Shown here piece by piece: positions 1 to 8,781 of a stretch of DNA of 47,846 nucleotides. This DNA is from an uncultured Clostridia bacterium. GTDB lineage: Bacteria > Bacillota > Clostridia > TANB77 > CAG-508. Where the stretch lies: assembly GCA_949745595.1 (NCBI GenBank), contig CATJWN010000041.1, forward strand, positions 1 through 47,846, given 5' to 3'. A model generated the notes under the pieces. The model had not been told where the DNA came from. It worked only from the letters and a program-made list of their open reading frames with translations, and did no database searches. The position numbers were made by a program, and so were the translations under genes. How positions within the stretch are numbered: position 1 is the first letter of the stretch; the number at the start of each line of letters is the position of its first letter.

Positions 1-18
1 CGTTTAGAATCTAAATTT

Positions 19-432
19 CTATTTTTTAGGTTTTTTAGCACCATACTTAGATCTAGCTTGCATTCTATCTTTAACACCAGCTGTATCTAATGTTCCTCTA
101 ATGATGTGGTATCTAACACCAGGTAAGTCTTTTACCCTTCCACCTCTGATTAGAACAACACTGTGCTCTTGTAAGTTGTGTCCTACACCTGGGATATAAG
201 AAGTTACTTCGTATCCATTTGAAAGTTTAACTCTGGCAACTTTTCTTAAAGCTGAGTTTGGTTTCTTAGGAGTAACTGTTTTTACAACTGTACATACACC
301 TCTTTTTTGTGGTGCTCTATTGTCAGTTTGTATTTTCTTTCTTGAGTTATATCCTTTTTGTAATGCAGGAGCTGTTGATTTTGTTTGTGATGTGCTTCTT
401 CCTTTTCTTACTAATTGATTAATTGTTGGCAT
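19..432 (-). CDS. rpsL: 30S ribosomal protein S12
   Basis: Ribosomal protein S12 of the small-subunit decoding centre, 137 residues, the usual length. The sequence shows the universally conserved blocks [11 protein letters not shown] (the loop around the streptomycin-resistance lysine), [19 protein letters not shown] and [12 protein letters not shown] (the second streptomycin-resistance loop), followed by a lysine-rich end. It is the last gene on the left; rpsG, fusA and tuf would be expected beyond the window edge because they usually follow rpsL. It has its own strong promoter in the 147-base spacer upstream. S12 helps control decoding accuracy, which is worth remembering given the frameshift pattern in this genome, but I see no unusual residue in the two accuracy loops. 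Confidence 0.98.
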   Translation of the reverse strand: MPTINQLVRKGRSTSQTKSTAPALQKGYNSRKKIQTDNRAPQKRGVCTVVKTVTPKKPNSALRKVARVKLSNGYEVTSYIPGVGHNLQEHSVVLIRGGRVKDLPGVRYHIIRGTLDTAGVKDRMQARSKYGAKKPKK

Positions 433-509
433 CTTGTTTCATTCACCCTCTTTCTTTTATAAAGTAAAAATACGCTGAAGCATAAGTTTCCCTATACAAT
501 AGCGTATCT

Positions 510-538
510 ATTTTATCATTTTTACCATATAATGTCAA
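510..538 (-). promoter_or_regulatory. sigmaA promoter of rpsL
   Basis: On the minus strand TTGACA (533-538), a 17-base spacer and TAAAAT (510-515), with TGA directly before the -10 box (extended -10). It points at rpsL, giving a leader of roughly 70 bases. A near-consensus promoter fits a highly expressed ribosomal operon. Confidence 0.85.
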
Positions 539-555
539 TAGTTTTACAAAACTTT

Positions 556-580
556 CCTAAGGTTTGTTGCCCTAAGGTTT
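556..580. repeat. 10-bp direct repeat upstream of rpsL
   Basis: CCTAAGGTTT occurs at 556-565 and again at 571-580, 15 bases start to start, just upstream of the rpsL -35 box and touching the stop codon of the preceding gene. It could be a binding site or chance; no known regulator is recognised. Confidence 0.4.
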
Positions 581-846
581 TAAATCTTTTTATGCTCTAT
601 TTTTTTAAGTGTTTCTTTATCTTCTTTTTCAAGAATTTTTCTACTAAGCTCATATATAATTAACGGATTTTTTTCTTCTCTCATAAAAGTTTTACCTTCA
701 AAAGTACCTATTTTAAAAATAATAGCTTTTATTTTACCTTTTGTTGTTGTACAATATAAATATTTATGATTATTTAGTTCCATGATATCTATTATAATAT
801 ATTGCTTACCTTCTAAAGTTATCTTGCCGCCAATTCTAAATTCCAT
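580..846 (-). CDS. hypothetical protein, small beta-rich (88 aa)
   Basis: I do not recognise this protein. The start at 846 is preferred over an ATG two codons upstream because GGAGAG then lies at a proper distance. The N-terminal 65 residues alternate hydrophobic and polar residues with glycines (FRIGGKITLEGKQYIII), as in a small SH3-like or beta-barrel fold, and the C-terminal 20 residues are lysine/glutamate-rich helix. No signal peptide or membrane segment. It starts two bases beyond the stop of the membrane repeat protein upstream (849-2162), so the two are probably translated together. It is the last gene before the rpsL promoter. Confidence 0.75.
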   Translation of the reverse strand: MEFRIGGKITLEGKQYIIIDIMELNNHKYLYCTTTKGKIKAIIFKIGTFEGKTFMREEKNPLIIYELSRKILEKEDKETLKKIEHKKI

Positions 847-848
847 AC

Positions 849-2162
849 TCATCTCTCCAAATCTGAATTATTTTCTTGAACTTGCTCTCCTTCTTCTACT
901 CCTGTTTGTAACTCCGCTGCACTAATTCTTGGATCTACAACATGAGCCTTTAATTCTTCTGGCAAAAACTGCCAAACTTCACTGCCTAATTGTTTTGTAT
1001 CAGTTATTTCTGAAAGATTCGCTAAATATCCTAAATCGTCTCCTTGTCTTTCAAATTCTTTGGCAAGTTCTACTGGATTTCTAACATATTGTTTTATTTC
1101 GCTAGGTAAGACATTCCAAAATTCTTCTGTCATTCTTCCTCTTGATACTTCATATAAATATCTTTGATCGTGTCCATTTTCAAAATATTCCTTCGCAGTT
1201 GATACTGGTTCTCTTACAAATTGTCTTATTTCTTCCGGTAATTTCTCCCAAGTCTCAGTTGTAAAATCTCCATCTACCATTACATAAAAGTGTGATAAAT
1301 CCATACCATTCTTATATTCAGCATCTGCTGCTACAACTGGATTTCTTATATATTCTCTTACCTCTTCTGGTAATTTCTCCCAATTTGCTTCAGTAATATC
1401 ACCATTAGTATATTCATATAATAATTGTTGATCTGTAAAATCAAATAACGCATGTCTTGCCCTGCTTTCGAGTTGTCCAAATCTCATTTGTTCAGCATTT
1501 TCTTCTGCTACTATTCCACTTTGCTCAAAACTATCCATTATTCCATCATACATAGTCTTACCAGTAATTAGCATTCCTGTAATAGCCACTGTTGCTAAAA
1601 GAGCCTTAAACCTACGCCAATTTTTTCCTACAGTAACATCTTCTCTTGCATCTTCATATTTTTGAAGTTCTTTCCATTCTTTTTTTGTTACTTCTCCACT
1701 AGCAATAGTTTCAGGAGTAATATATCCATTTTCTATATTTTCTTCAATATAGTCATAATAACCTTTATCATAATGAGTTCTATGCCTTATTCTGCTTATG
1801 ATATTTCTCTTACCTTTAGGCGGTGTTAATCTTATATACGAAGTATCATCTGATTTTTTTAGTGTTTTAGTAGCAGACTTACTAACTTGCTTAGATATTT
1901 TCTCTATGTTTTTCTGTCTCTTTCTAGTAAATCTTTTCTTCTCCGCTGCTTCTTTTCTCACCTGTCTTCTAAGAGTTTTATAGTAATTTTTCGCATCTTT
2001 TCTTATACTCTGATAATAATTCTTACTACCATGCTCTGTACTTGTACTTTGAAACACTGACATTGGTCTTGCTTCTGCATTGGAAGCTTGTTTTATACTA
2101 GCATCAACAGTTTGCTCATATTCATCAAAAATACTTAAAATTTTATCTTCACGTCTATCCAT
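849..2162 (-). CDS. single-pass membrane protein with tandem W-LPEE repeats (437 aa)
   Basis: Unrecognised protein. Start at 2162 is chosen because it follows the upstream stop by one base and has GGAGAAGAGAG before it; an in-frame ATG at 2183 would overlap the previous gene. Residues 1-165 are very basic and probably cytoplasmic (KKRFTRKRQKN). One hydrophobic segment at about 186-205 (ALLATVAITGMLITG) follows the basic WRRFK, predicting N-in/C-out topology. Residues about 247-420 are four tandem repeats of about 44 residues with core W-x2-LP-x-E-[IVL]-[RK]-x-[FYH]-[VI]-x-[NED]-P. A weaker relative of the repeat (GEVTKKEWKEL) lies before the membrane segment. The tail is acidic. It sits in a run with the 66-aa, 924-aa and 697-aa unknown proteins, suggesting a shared envelope-linked function that I cannot name. 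Confidence 0.85.
   Translation of the reverse strand: MDRREDKILSIFDEYEQTVDASIKQASNAEARPMSVFQSTSTEHGSKNYYQSIRKDAKNYYKTLRRQVRKEAAEKKRFTRKRQKNIEKISKQVSKSATKTLKKSDDTSYIRLTPPKGKRNIISRIRHRTHYDKGYYDYIEENIENGYITPETIASGEVTKKEWKELQKYEDAREDVTVGKNWRRFKALLATVAITGMLITGKTMYDGIMDSFEQSGIVAEENAEQMRFGQLESRARHALFDFTDQQLLYEYTNGDITEANWEKLPEEVREYIRNPVVAADAEYKNGMDLSHFYVMVDGDFTTETWEKLPEEIRQFVREPVSTAKEYFENGHDQRYLYEVSRGRMTEEFWNVLPSEIKQYVRNPVELAKEFERQGDDLGYLANLSEITDTKQLGSEVWQFLPEELKAHVVDPRISAAELQTGVEEGEQVQENNSDLER
903..1424 (-). repeat. four tandem protein repeats within the membrane protein
   Basis: Encodes four successive copies of about 44 residues. Each has an acidic [DE]-[IF]-T-x3-W segment, then LP-x-E-[IV]-[RK], then a [NED]-P-[VR] turn and a helix ending in G-x-[DE]. 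Copies 1-3 are close to each other and copy 4 has diverged (EVWQFLPEELKAHVVDP). Internal duplication is seen directly; the fold is unknown. Confidence 0.85.
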
Positions 2163-2163
2163 G

Positions 2164-2364
2164 TTATCTCTCTTCTCCATCATCTTTTACTCTTGTCCCT
2201 TTTTCTGCTGCTTTGGCTTTAGGAGTAGCAATATCTATTTTCCTATCTCCTGTAAGTCCACTATCAAAGTTATAGTTTCGAACTGGTGGCTTATTATCTT
2301 TTTTATCTGTTTTTGTTTTTCTAGTATTTTCATATAAATCAATTAAGCTACTTAATAATCCCAT
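2164..2364 (-). CDS. small hypothetical protein sharing a YENTR motif with its neighbour (66 aa)
   Basis: Unrecognised 66-residue protein with a good SD (GAGGAAG) before the ATG. The first ten residues (MGLLSSLIDL) form a short amphipathic stretch too short to span a membrane; the rest is charged and probably disordered. Residues 11-17, YENTRKT, closely match YENTRRT near the C-terminus of the 924-residue protein immediately upstream, which suggests a common docking peptide or an origin by partial duplication. Its stop is one base from the start of the membrane repeat protein downstream (TAACATG), so translation is probably coupled. Confidence 0.75.
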   Translation of the reverse strand: MGLLSSLIDLYENTRKTKTDKKDNKPPVRNYNFDSGLTGDRKIDIATPKAKAAEKGTRVKDDGEER

Positions 2365-2385
2365 ATTTCTTCCTCTTCAAATAGC

Positions 2386-2411
2386 AAAGATGCTTTTAAA
2401 GAAGCATCTTT
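2386..2411 (-). terminator. intergenic hairpin after the 924-aa gene
   Basis: Perfect 10-bp stem (AAAGATGCTT with AAGCATCTTT, 6-base loop) 14 bases after the stop of the 924-residue gene. The T-tract after it is poor (TTTGCTATTTG), so it may be a weak terminator or a stabilising hairpin that lowers downstream expression rather than stopping transcription. Confidence 0.5.
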
Positions 2412-2424
2412 ACCTTATAAAATA

Positions 2425-5199
2425 TTATCTTTCACGATCTTCTTTAGTTGTTTGATTTCTAGGCTCTTTCCTTACATCTCTTAAATCTTCTTTTCTCTTA
2501 CCTGTAAAGTTTGTTTTTGTCTCATAATGTCTATCTGTCTGAATTATAGCTTTTGGATCTGAAAAAGTTCTTCTTGTATTTTCATAAACATCATCTGCAA
2601 TTAATGCACCATTTACTGGTATATCCAATCTTCTTAAGACATCTACCACTCTCGAATTCTCTCCAACTTTTGTAGTCGTTGTACTTAAATCTTTCAAGAA
2701 ATTTGGATCTACTGCCAATCTAGCTTCCAAAGCTTTATTAACAGCACTTGATAATTCTTCTACACTTAAATTCTCATAATGTCCTGGAACATCTATTACT
2801 TTAGACAATTCTGTACCTACTTTTACTTGTTCTGTTAAAACTGTACCAGCCTCAGTTGCCTTCTCAGTTACACCTTTATATAGGTCTGACAACTTGGTCC
2901 AATATCTATCACCTACTGAAACATAAATACCACTTAGATCGTCTGTACTAGCACCAAGTGCATTTACTATAGTATCAAGATCTACATCTTGTCTTAACAC
3001 TCCATTTGCATCTAATAATTCTTTTGAGAAAGTTCCATCAACAAGTGTTGGAGCTTTTAATCCTGCTATATCTGATAATCCAGTACCACCTTTGCCATCA
3101 CTCTTAAATATAGCAGTTATTTTCTCATTACCTGTTAAATTATATAAAGCAGGTCTTCTTTCTCCACCATATACTGAATAATATCCTTCAACTTGTCTTG
3201 CAGTATTTGAAGACATTACATCAGATACACTTGTTCCTATTGGTCTTGTTTCAAATACATCAGCTTCTACTTCTTTATAAGTATCAGGAACCCATCTTTT
3301 ATCTTGAACACCTAACGCTTGTCTTAGCTTTTCATCTGATGGAGGAACTACTACTTGCTCTGTTTTAGTTGTATGTTTTAATAACCAATCCTCTATTTTG
3401 GGTCCTATCAATTTTCTAAATCCTAATCTTGTAGCGACCTTAAATCCTGTAATTGTTCTTGTTACATTTTCTTTATTTGCAATATCATGTGTTGCTTCGC
3501 CTATTGCATCTGTCTGCTTAGTCTGAGTTATACCTGCTGATTCATTTAATCCTCTATCAATTGAAATTTGATGCTGAGCTTTCTTTAAATCTTCTAAAGT
3601 TGCAGCAAATTTTGCTTTATCTACATCACTAGTTGTTTTTTCCATATCTTCTTCAATCATTTTTATTTTTTCTGCAACAGATTTAGCAGCAAATTCGGTT
3701 TTCTTTCTCATTGCTTCTTTTTGACCGATTTCCATATATTTTCTTCTTAATGACATTTGTATATCATAAGCACCTGCATTTAATATTGCTTGATTAGCCT
3801 CTTTTGCATTAAAAATACTATTAAATCTACTCTTAAAAAATCCCTGTCCTTGTGACTGATAATACTCTCTTCTTGCAACATATCTGTGTGAACGCTTATT
3901 AGCATATAAACCTGCTACTTTATCTCTCTTAGCTCCTGTAAGTAGTGCATATGTTGGAGAAACAACTTTACCAATCAATCTATTTATCGGAGCTGTAACA
4001 TGATTTCTCACAAATTTGCCTGCATTTCCTACTGCTCTTATTATATTTCTTACAGGTTCACCTGATTGAAATTCACTATATGGCACTTTCTCACCATATT
4101 TTCCAAGAGTTTTTAAGTTTTCAGTAGTATATACTAATGTATTATATGCGTGGTTATTACTTCCTATATACTCTTCATCAGCCTCTCTTGCATCTCTCGG
4201 AGATAGTTTTACTATCTTTCCTTCTTCACTTCTAATATAAAGATCTTCATATACAGATTTATCACCAGCTTCATACTTAGATAATCTCTCTAGTCTCTCA
4301 ACTAATTCCTCTAATTGAGCAAATTTCAAATCTTCTTCCATTCCTGGATATGTAGCTATTGTTCTATATACACCAACTTGTTTATTACCATTTACATCTA
4401 CATAATCAAAATCTTTGTATTCAACATTGTCTTCAAATCTTTTAATAGTCTTTGCATATCTTTTTGCCATTTGTCTATTTCCATAGAACTTATCTACCAT
4501 ATCTGCTCTACGCATAGCATATTCTGCTTTAATAGCTTCTTCGTCTATTTCTGGAGCAATATCAGGATAATCAATAACAATTTCACCTTTTTCGTTTATC
4601 TTGAAAAGCTCCTTTTCTTTAGAAATGTCCTGTAGTTCCTCAACTCTATGATTTGTAACTCTTTTTTGTGCTGCAATATCTGCTGGGTCTCTTGAATCTA
4701 AGTCTTTAATTGCTTTTTCTATTTCTTCTAATTCACCTTGAATAGCACCAGGATTTTTTCGTCTTTCTCTATTTCTTTTCCACTCGTCTATTTCTCCTTG
4801 TGTTGGTGTTCTAACTTCCATAGCTGCTACTCTTTCAATTTCAGCTAATAGCTCTTCTGGAGTTTTCGGAGTAGTTTTAACATCAGAAGAAGAACTAGAC
4901 TTAACTAGTTCTCCTTCTAATTTTTCTTTTTCACTTATTAAATAATCTCTATCTAAATATTCTAAACTTTTAAGATATTCTTCTATTCTTCTTTCAATTT
5001 CAGAACTTTCTATAAAGCTATATTCGGGTTTGCCTTTTTCTAGTAAACTAACAACTTCTTCAATAACATCTTCTGCCTTTATGTATTCTTCACTCTCTTT
5101 TGTATACATGCCTGAGTGTAAAATCTCATTATAATGAGCAATTCTTTGTTCAATTTTTACTTTCTTTACACCTTCTATGAATTTTTCATTATCTGGCAT
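2425..5199 (-). CDS. large hypothetical coiled-coil protein (924 aa)
   Basis: Unrecognised 924-residue protein with an ideal start (GGAGG, five bases, ATG). No signal peptide and no convincing membrane segment. Residues 1-230 are highly charged and predicted helical/coiled coil. The middle part (about 230-560) is more globular, with a basic stretch (NKRSHRYVARREYYQ) at about 440. Residues about 500-600 are again charged helix. The C-terminal third (about 640-870) has beta-like sequence with repeated V-G-D/G-Y patterns. YENTRRT occurs near residue 875, before a disordered basic tail. It lies 36 bases downstream of the 697-residue coiled-coil gene and upstream of the 66-residue gene with which it shares the YENTR motif. 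A structural or scaffold role is possible but is inference only. Confidence 0.85.
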   Translation of the reverse strand: MPDNEKFIEGVKKVKIEQRIAHYNEILHSGMYTKESEEYIKAEDVIEEVVSLLEKGKPEYSFIESSEIERRIEEYLKSLEYLDRDYLISEKEKLEGELVKSSSSSDVKTTPKTPEELLAEIERVAAMEVRTPTQGEIDEWKRNRERRKNPGAIQGELEEIEKAIKDLDSRDPADIAAQKRVTNHRVEELQDISKEKELFKINEKGEIVIDYPDIAPEIDEEAIKAEYAMRRADMVDKFYGNRQMAKRYAKTIKRFEDNVEYKDFDYVDVNGNKQVGVYRTIATYPGMEEDLKFAQLEELVERLERLSKYEAGDKSVYEDLYIRSEEGKIVKLSPRDAREADEEYIGSNNHAYNTLVYTTENLKTLGKYGEKVPYSEFQSGEPVRNIIRAVGNAGKFVRNHVTAPINRLIGKVVSPTYALLTGAKRDKVAGLYANKRSHRYVARREYYQSQGQGFFKSRFNSIFNAKEANQAILNAGAYDIQMSLRRKYMEIGQKEAMRKKTEFAAKSVAEKIKMIEEDMEKTTSDVDKAKFAATLEDLKKAQHQISIDRGLNESAGITQTKQTDAIGEATHDIANKENVTRTITGFKVATRLGFRKLIGPKIEDWLLKHTTKTEQVVVPPSDEKLRQALGVQDKRWVPDTYKEVEADVFETRPIGTSVSDVMSSNTARQVEGYYSVYGGERRPALYNLTGNEKITAIFKSDGKGGTGLSDIAGLKAPTLVDGTFSKELLDANGVLRQDVDLDTIVNALGASTDDLSGIYVSVGDRYWTKLSDLYKGVTEKATEAGTVLTEQVKVGTELSKVIDVPGHYENLSVEELSSAVNKALEARLAVDPNFLKDLSTTTTKVGENSRVVDVLRRLDIPVNGALIADDVYENTRRTFSDPKAIIQTDRHYETKTNFTGKRKEDLRDVRKEPRNQTTKEDRER

Positions 5200-5235
5200 A
5201 GTATCCTCCTTTTTAAGTGTTTGTTATTTACTAAA

Positions 5236-7329
5236 CTATCTAGCATCTCCTGCGTCTTTTTCTGGTCCAGTCTTAGCTGATCCAGGTTGTCCTTCGCCTT
5301 TTCCAGCCTCTCCCTTTGCTGCAGCATCTTTACCTGCTTTTGCAGCTGCTGCTTGTGCTGCTGCCTTTTGTTCAGGTGTAAGTGTATCTAAAGGATCTGC
5401 TGCTTTACCACCTTTACTAGCTGCCTTGGCTGCTTCTGCTGCTTTTGCTTCTGCAACTTTAGCTATAAGCTCTTCATCTCCTGCAATTGGTTTGATTTGT
5501 CCTGCTGTAAGCATATCTGCTGCTTTTTTACTATACATATTTGACGGTAATGTTAGTAATATTTTTTTGAAAAATCCTGGCTTTGTTCCAGTTGCTGCCT
5601 CATAAGCTTCTGCTTTTAATTGAGCTTTTTTTAAAACACCTTGACTTTCATAATATTCGTCTCCATATACTGGTACTGGTTTTTGACCACCATTTTTAGC
5701 AGCTTCTTCATCATCTTTTATTTTCTTTTCTAAAGTTCCAATTTGAATTTTTACTTTATTTTTGTCTACACGTATTTTGTCATATTCTTTTCTTAATTCT
5801 GCCAATTCTTGTGATAAAGCTTTAGATTTATCTGGATCTTTTTCATCAGCTGCTTCTTGTCTTTTCTTACTTATTTCAGCTTCTTTTGCCTTAAGTGCAT
5901 CATCCAATTTTTCTTGCTCTGCTACTAAAGCTTGTAATTGTTCTTCAGGTGTTTTTGGTTTACCTGAATCATCACCTTTACCTGTACCAGTGCCATCGCC
6001 TTTTCCGGCTCCACCCTTGCCGTCATCACCTTTTCCTTTGCCTCTACCTAACTTATACTTTGTATCTAGCTCAGTCATACTTTTTTCTGCAGCTTCTTTA
6101 CCTTTTTCTAATACTGCTAATTCAGCTTCCAATTTTGCTTTTTGTGCTTTTATTTCTTCTGCTTTTTCTGGATGTTCAGCAAGTTCTTCATCTAATTTCT
6201 TTAAATCTGCTGTTTTCTCAGCAATTTGTTGTTCTGTTTGTTTCTTTAAAGCTTCCATTTCATCATATTGTTCCATAGGTGTTTTTTCTGGTTTGGCTGG
6301 CTTTTCTGGTTTTAATCCATGCTCTTCTTCTAGTTTCTTCATTTTGTCTGCATTTTCTTTTTCTTGTGCTTCACAATCTTTCACTTCTTGCTCAAGTTCT
6401 GTTATTCTTGCTTTTGTTGACTCTACATAATCTTTACCAATTTTGCCTTCATCAAGCATTTTCTTTAATCTTGCAATAGTCGCTTGTGCCTCATTTTTTT
6501 GAGAAACCAAAGCTTTTGCTTTATCTTGCATATCTTTATATCTAGTTTCAACTGGAATAGAAGTTTCTTGTATTTCTTCTAATTCGTGTAAAGCATCTAT
6601 TGTAGCTTGAATTGTTGATGCTTCAACAACTGCATCTGAATTTTCTGGATCTAAAATTTCTTCCATTGATTTCCAAACATTATACACTGCATTATATTCA
6701 ACTTCATTATCTTCTATTGCTCTAAATGGAGTTTCAAATTTTGCTTTTGTAGCTTCTCCAATTTTTATATCAGCTTCTATAGCTGCTACTGTACGACTTA
6801 GTTTCTTTATTTCCATATATGATTTTCCTTCTGCAATAGCTTTGTCCATTTCTGCTTGAGCTTCAGCTAATTTTTCTCTGTTTGCTTCTATAGCCTCATT
6901 TATTCTAGAAATAGTAGCTGTTCTTTCATAGTTTTTCATTTCTACTTCATTTTTTCCTGTCATATATGGATTGCCAACTCTATCCATTGCTTCTGATTGA
7001 GTTTCATATCCTCTTTCTCCAGCCATTCTATATGTACTTAATTCGGCATCTACTTCTTGACGTAAAGTCTCTACTGCTTGTGTTTTTGATTCATTAAATT
7101 TTGTTGCTGCCTCTGCAACTCTTTTCTCAGCATCAGTTCTTAATGCTGTTAATCTGTCAATAAATACTTGGTCATTTGGGTTAACAATCTTTCCATTTTC
7201 TACTTTAACCCTTTTCATAGCTTCTTCTATTCTAGTTTTTAATTCTGCAACCTCTGCATTTAAACTTTGAAGTTCAGTTAAATTGCTTGCCACACTTGAA
7301 AATTCTTCTATTCTTTGTTTTAAATCCAT
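5236..7329 (-). CDS. large coiled-coil protein with Gly/Lys linker and Ala-rich tail (697 aa)
   Basis: Unrecognised. Start at 7329 is chosen because AAAGGAGG precedes it; the reading frame stays open to 7407 but without an SD. Residues 1-440 are nearly continuous charged heptads (coiled coil). A linker of about 30 residues at roughly 440-475 is built of GKGD/GKGG units; a second coiled coil follows (about 475-560). A short globular patch (GFFKKILLTLPSNMYSKKA) sits near 605, and the last 60 residues are Ala/Lys/Gly-rich and probably disordered. No signal peptide or membrane segment. The composition resembles filament or scaffold proteins, but coiled coils attract false matches (SMC, tropomyosin), so no function is assigned. 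It has its own promoter and leads the run 697-924-66-437-88. Confidence 0.85.
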   Translation of the reverse strand: MDLKQRIEEFSSVASNLTELQSLNAEVAELKTRIEEAMKRVKVENGKIVNPNDQVFIDRLTALRTDAEKRVAEAATKFNESKTQAVETLRQEVDAELSTYRMAGERGYETQSEAMDRVGNPYMTGKNEVEMKNYERTATISRINEAIEANREKLAEAQAEMDKAIAEGKSYMEIKKLSRTVAAIEADIKIGEATKAKFETPFRAIEDNEVEYNAVYNVWKSMEEILDPENSDAVVEASTIQATIDALHELEEIQETSIPVETRYKDMQDKAKALVSQKNEAQATIARLKKMLDEGKIGKDYVESTKARITELEQEVKDCEAQEKENADKMKKLEEEHGLKPEKPAKPEKTPMEQYDEMEALKKQTEQQIAEKTADLKKLDEELAEHPEKAEEIKAQKAKLEAELAVLEKGKEAAEKSMTELDTKYKLGRGKGKGDDGKGGAGKGDGTGTGKGDDSGKPKTPEEQLQALVAEQEKLDDALKAKEAEISKKRQEAADEKDPDKSKALSQELAELRKEYDKIRVDKNKVKIQIGTLEKKIKDDEEAAKNGGQKPVPVYGDEYYESQGVLKKAQLKAEAYEAATGTKPGFFKKILLTLPSNMYSKKAADMLTAGQIKPIAGDEELIAKVAEAKAAEAAKAASKGGKAADPLDTLTPEQKAAAQAAAAKAGKDAAAKGEAGKGEGQPGSAKTGPEKDAGDAR

Positions 7330-7378
7330 ATTTATTTCCTCCTTTGGATTCTTTCTCACAAATTTTTCCACTAATATC

Positions 7379-7407
7379 ATAATACCATTTTTTAGGCTAA
7401 AAGTCAA
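7379..7407 (-). promoter_or_regulatory. sigmaA promoter before the coiled-coil gene run
   Basis: TTGACT (7402-7407), 17-base spacer, TATTAT (7379-7384) on the minus strand, 50 bases upstream of the 697-residue gene, in the gap after trmFO. It would allow the unknown genes to be expressed apart from trmFO. Confidence 0.7.
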
Positions 7408-7437
7408 TGAATTATGTAAAATAATTGCAAAATTTAT

Positions 7438-8778
7438 TTATTTTTTAAGGTTTTTCAGACTTCTGTATGCAATTTTTTGATATCTTTCCTTCTTATCTTT
7501 AATTTTTTCAGGTAATTCTGGTAAAATTCCAAAATTTGCATTCATTGGTTCAAAATCCTCTTTTTCAGTTGAAATATATTCTGCTAGCGCCCCAATAACA
7601 TTATTTCTATCATATATTATTGGAGATTTACCTTTTAGTTTGTTTGCTGCATTTATTCCAGCAACGAAACCAGAAGATATAGATTCAACATAACCTTCTA
7701 CACCCGTTATCTGTCCTGCAAAAAATATATTATTATTTTTCTTAAGATTATATGTACTGTCTAATAACTTTGTAGAATTTATATATGTATTTCTATGCAT
7801 AACACCATATTTAACAAAATTCGCATTTGCTAAACCTGGTATTTTGCTAAAAACCCTTTTTTGTTCTCCAAACTTCAAGTTTGTTTGGAAACCTACCATA
7901 TTATATAATGTACCTTCACTATTATCCTGTCTTAACTGAACTACTGCATACGGTCTATAACCTGTTCTTATATCTGTAAAACCTACTGGTTTTAATGGAC
8001 CATATCTTAAAGTATCTTCCCCTCGTTTTGCCATAATTTCAATAGGCATACATCCTTCAAAAATTTCTCTTTTTTCAAATTCATGAAGGTGAGCCACCTC
8101 TGCATTTATTAGTTCATTATAAAACTCTATGTATTCTTCCTTATTCATTGGAAGATTAATATAACTTGCTTCTTCTTGCTTTGGCCTTTTAAGCCATTCT
8201 TCTACATCTTCGTCTTTAGCTCTTTCTTGGTCATATCTATTACCATAAAAAGCTATGTTCATATCTATACTATCTTTTTCAATCAGTGGAGCTACTGCAT
8301 CATAAAATGCTAGTGATTCTTCACCAATTAATTCTTTTATTCTCTTAGCAAATATATCCGAAGTAAGTGGACCTGTTGCTACAATTACAAGCTCGTCTTC
8401 TGGAATTTCAGTTACTTCTTCACGTATAACCTCAATATTTTCATTTTCTTCAACTATTCTAGTAACTGCCTCAGAAAATTTTTCTCTATCTACTGCTAAA
8501 GCTTGCCCCGCTGGGACTGCCACACTATCTGCAATTGGTATAAGCTCAGAACCCAAAATTCTAAGTTCTTCTTTTAATAGCCCACAAGCATTTGTTAAAA
8601 GATTTGATTTAAAAGAATTACTACAAACTATTTCCGCTAAATTATTATTACTATGTGCTTCAGAAAACTTCACAGGTTTCATTTCATACAGCTTAACTTT
8701 AATTCCTCTTTTAGCAATTTGCAGTGCTGCTTCCGTCCCTGCTAATCCTCCACCTATAACTGTGATATAATCTTTCAT
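7438..8778 (-). CDS. trmFO: FAD/folate-dependent tRNA (uracil-54) methyltransferase TrmFO
   Basis: Makes ribothymidine at position 54 of tRNA using methylene-tetrahydrofolate and FADH2; cytoplasmic. The 446-residue length is typical of the family. The N-terminus carries the FAD dinucleotide-binding motif [12 protein letters not shown] and then [13 protein letters not shown] and the C-terminal [12 protein letters not shown] block are family hallmarks. It starts three bases after the stop of the 806-residue unknown gene with GGAG placed before the ATG, so the two are co-transcribed. In many Bacillota trmFO lies just after topA; here the unknown 806-residue gene has been placed between them. Confidence 0.97.
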   Translation of the reverse strand: MKDYITVIGGGLAGTEAALQIAKRGIKVKLYEMKPVKFSEAHSNNNLAEIVCSNSFKSNLLTNACGLLKEELRILGSELIPIADSVAVPAGQALAVDREKFSEAVTRIVEENENIEVIREEVTEIPEDELVIVATGPLTSDIFAKRIKELIGEESLAFYDAVAPLIEKDSIDMNIAFYGNRYDQERAKDEDVEEWLKRPKQEEASYINLPMNKEEYIEFYNELINAEVAHLHEFEKREIFEGCMPIEIMAKRGEDTLRYGPLKPVGFTDIRTGYRPYAVVQLRQDNSEGTLYNMVGFQTNLKFGEQKRVFSKIPGLANANFVKYGVMHRNTYINSTKLLDSTYNLKKNNNIFFAGQITGVEGYVESISSGFVAGINAANKLKGKSPIIYDRNNVIGALAEYISTEKEDFEPMNANFGILPELPEKIKDKKERYQKIAYRSLKNLKK

Positions 8779-8781
8779 ATG

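Noticed and set aside
470-507. Hairpin ATACGCT/AGCGTAT in the rpsL leader as an attenuator
   Set aside because: One arm lies at or before the predicted transcription start, so it would be only partly present in the RNA.
5177-6479. Long plus-strand reading frames opposite the coiled-coil gene, for example 5177-5605 and 5762-6430
   Set aside because: They mirror Lys/Glu/Ala-rich codons of the minus-strand gene, lack SD sequences and give low-complexity Ser/Leu/Phe products.
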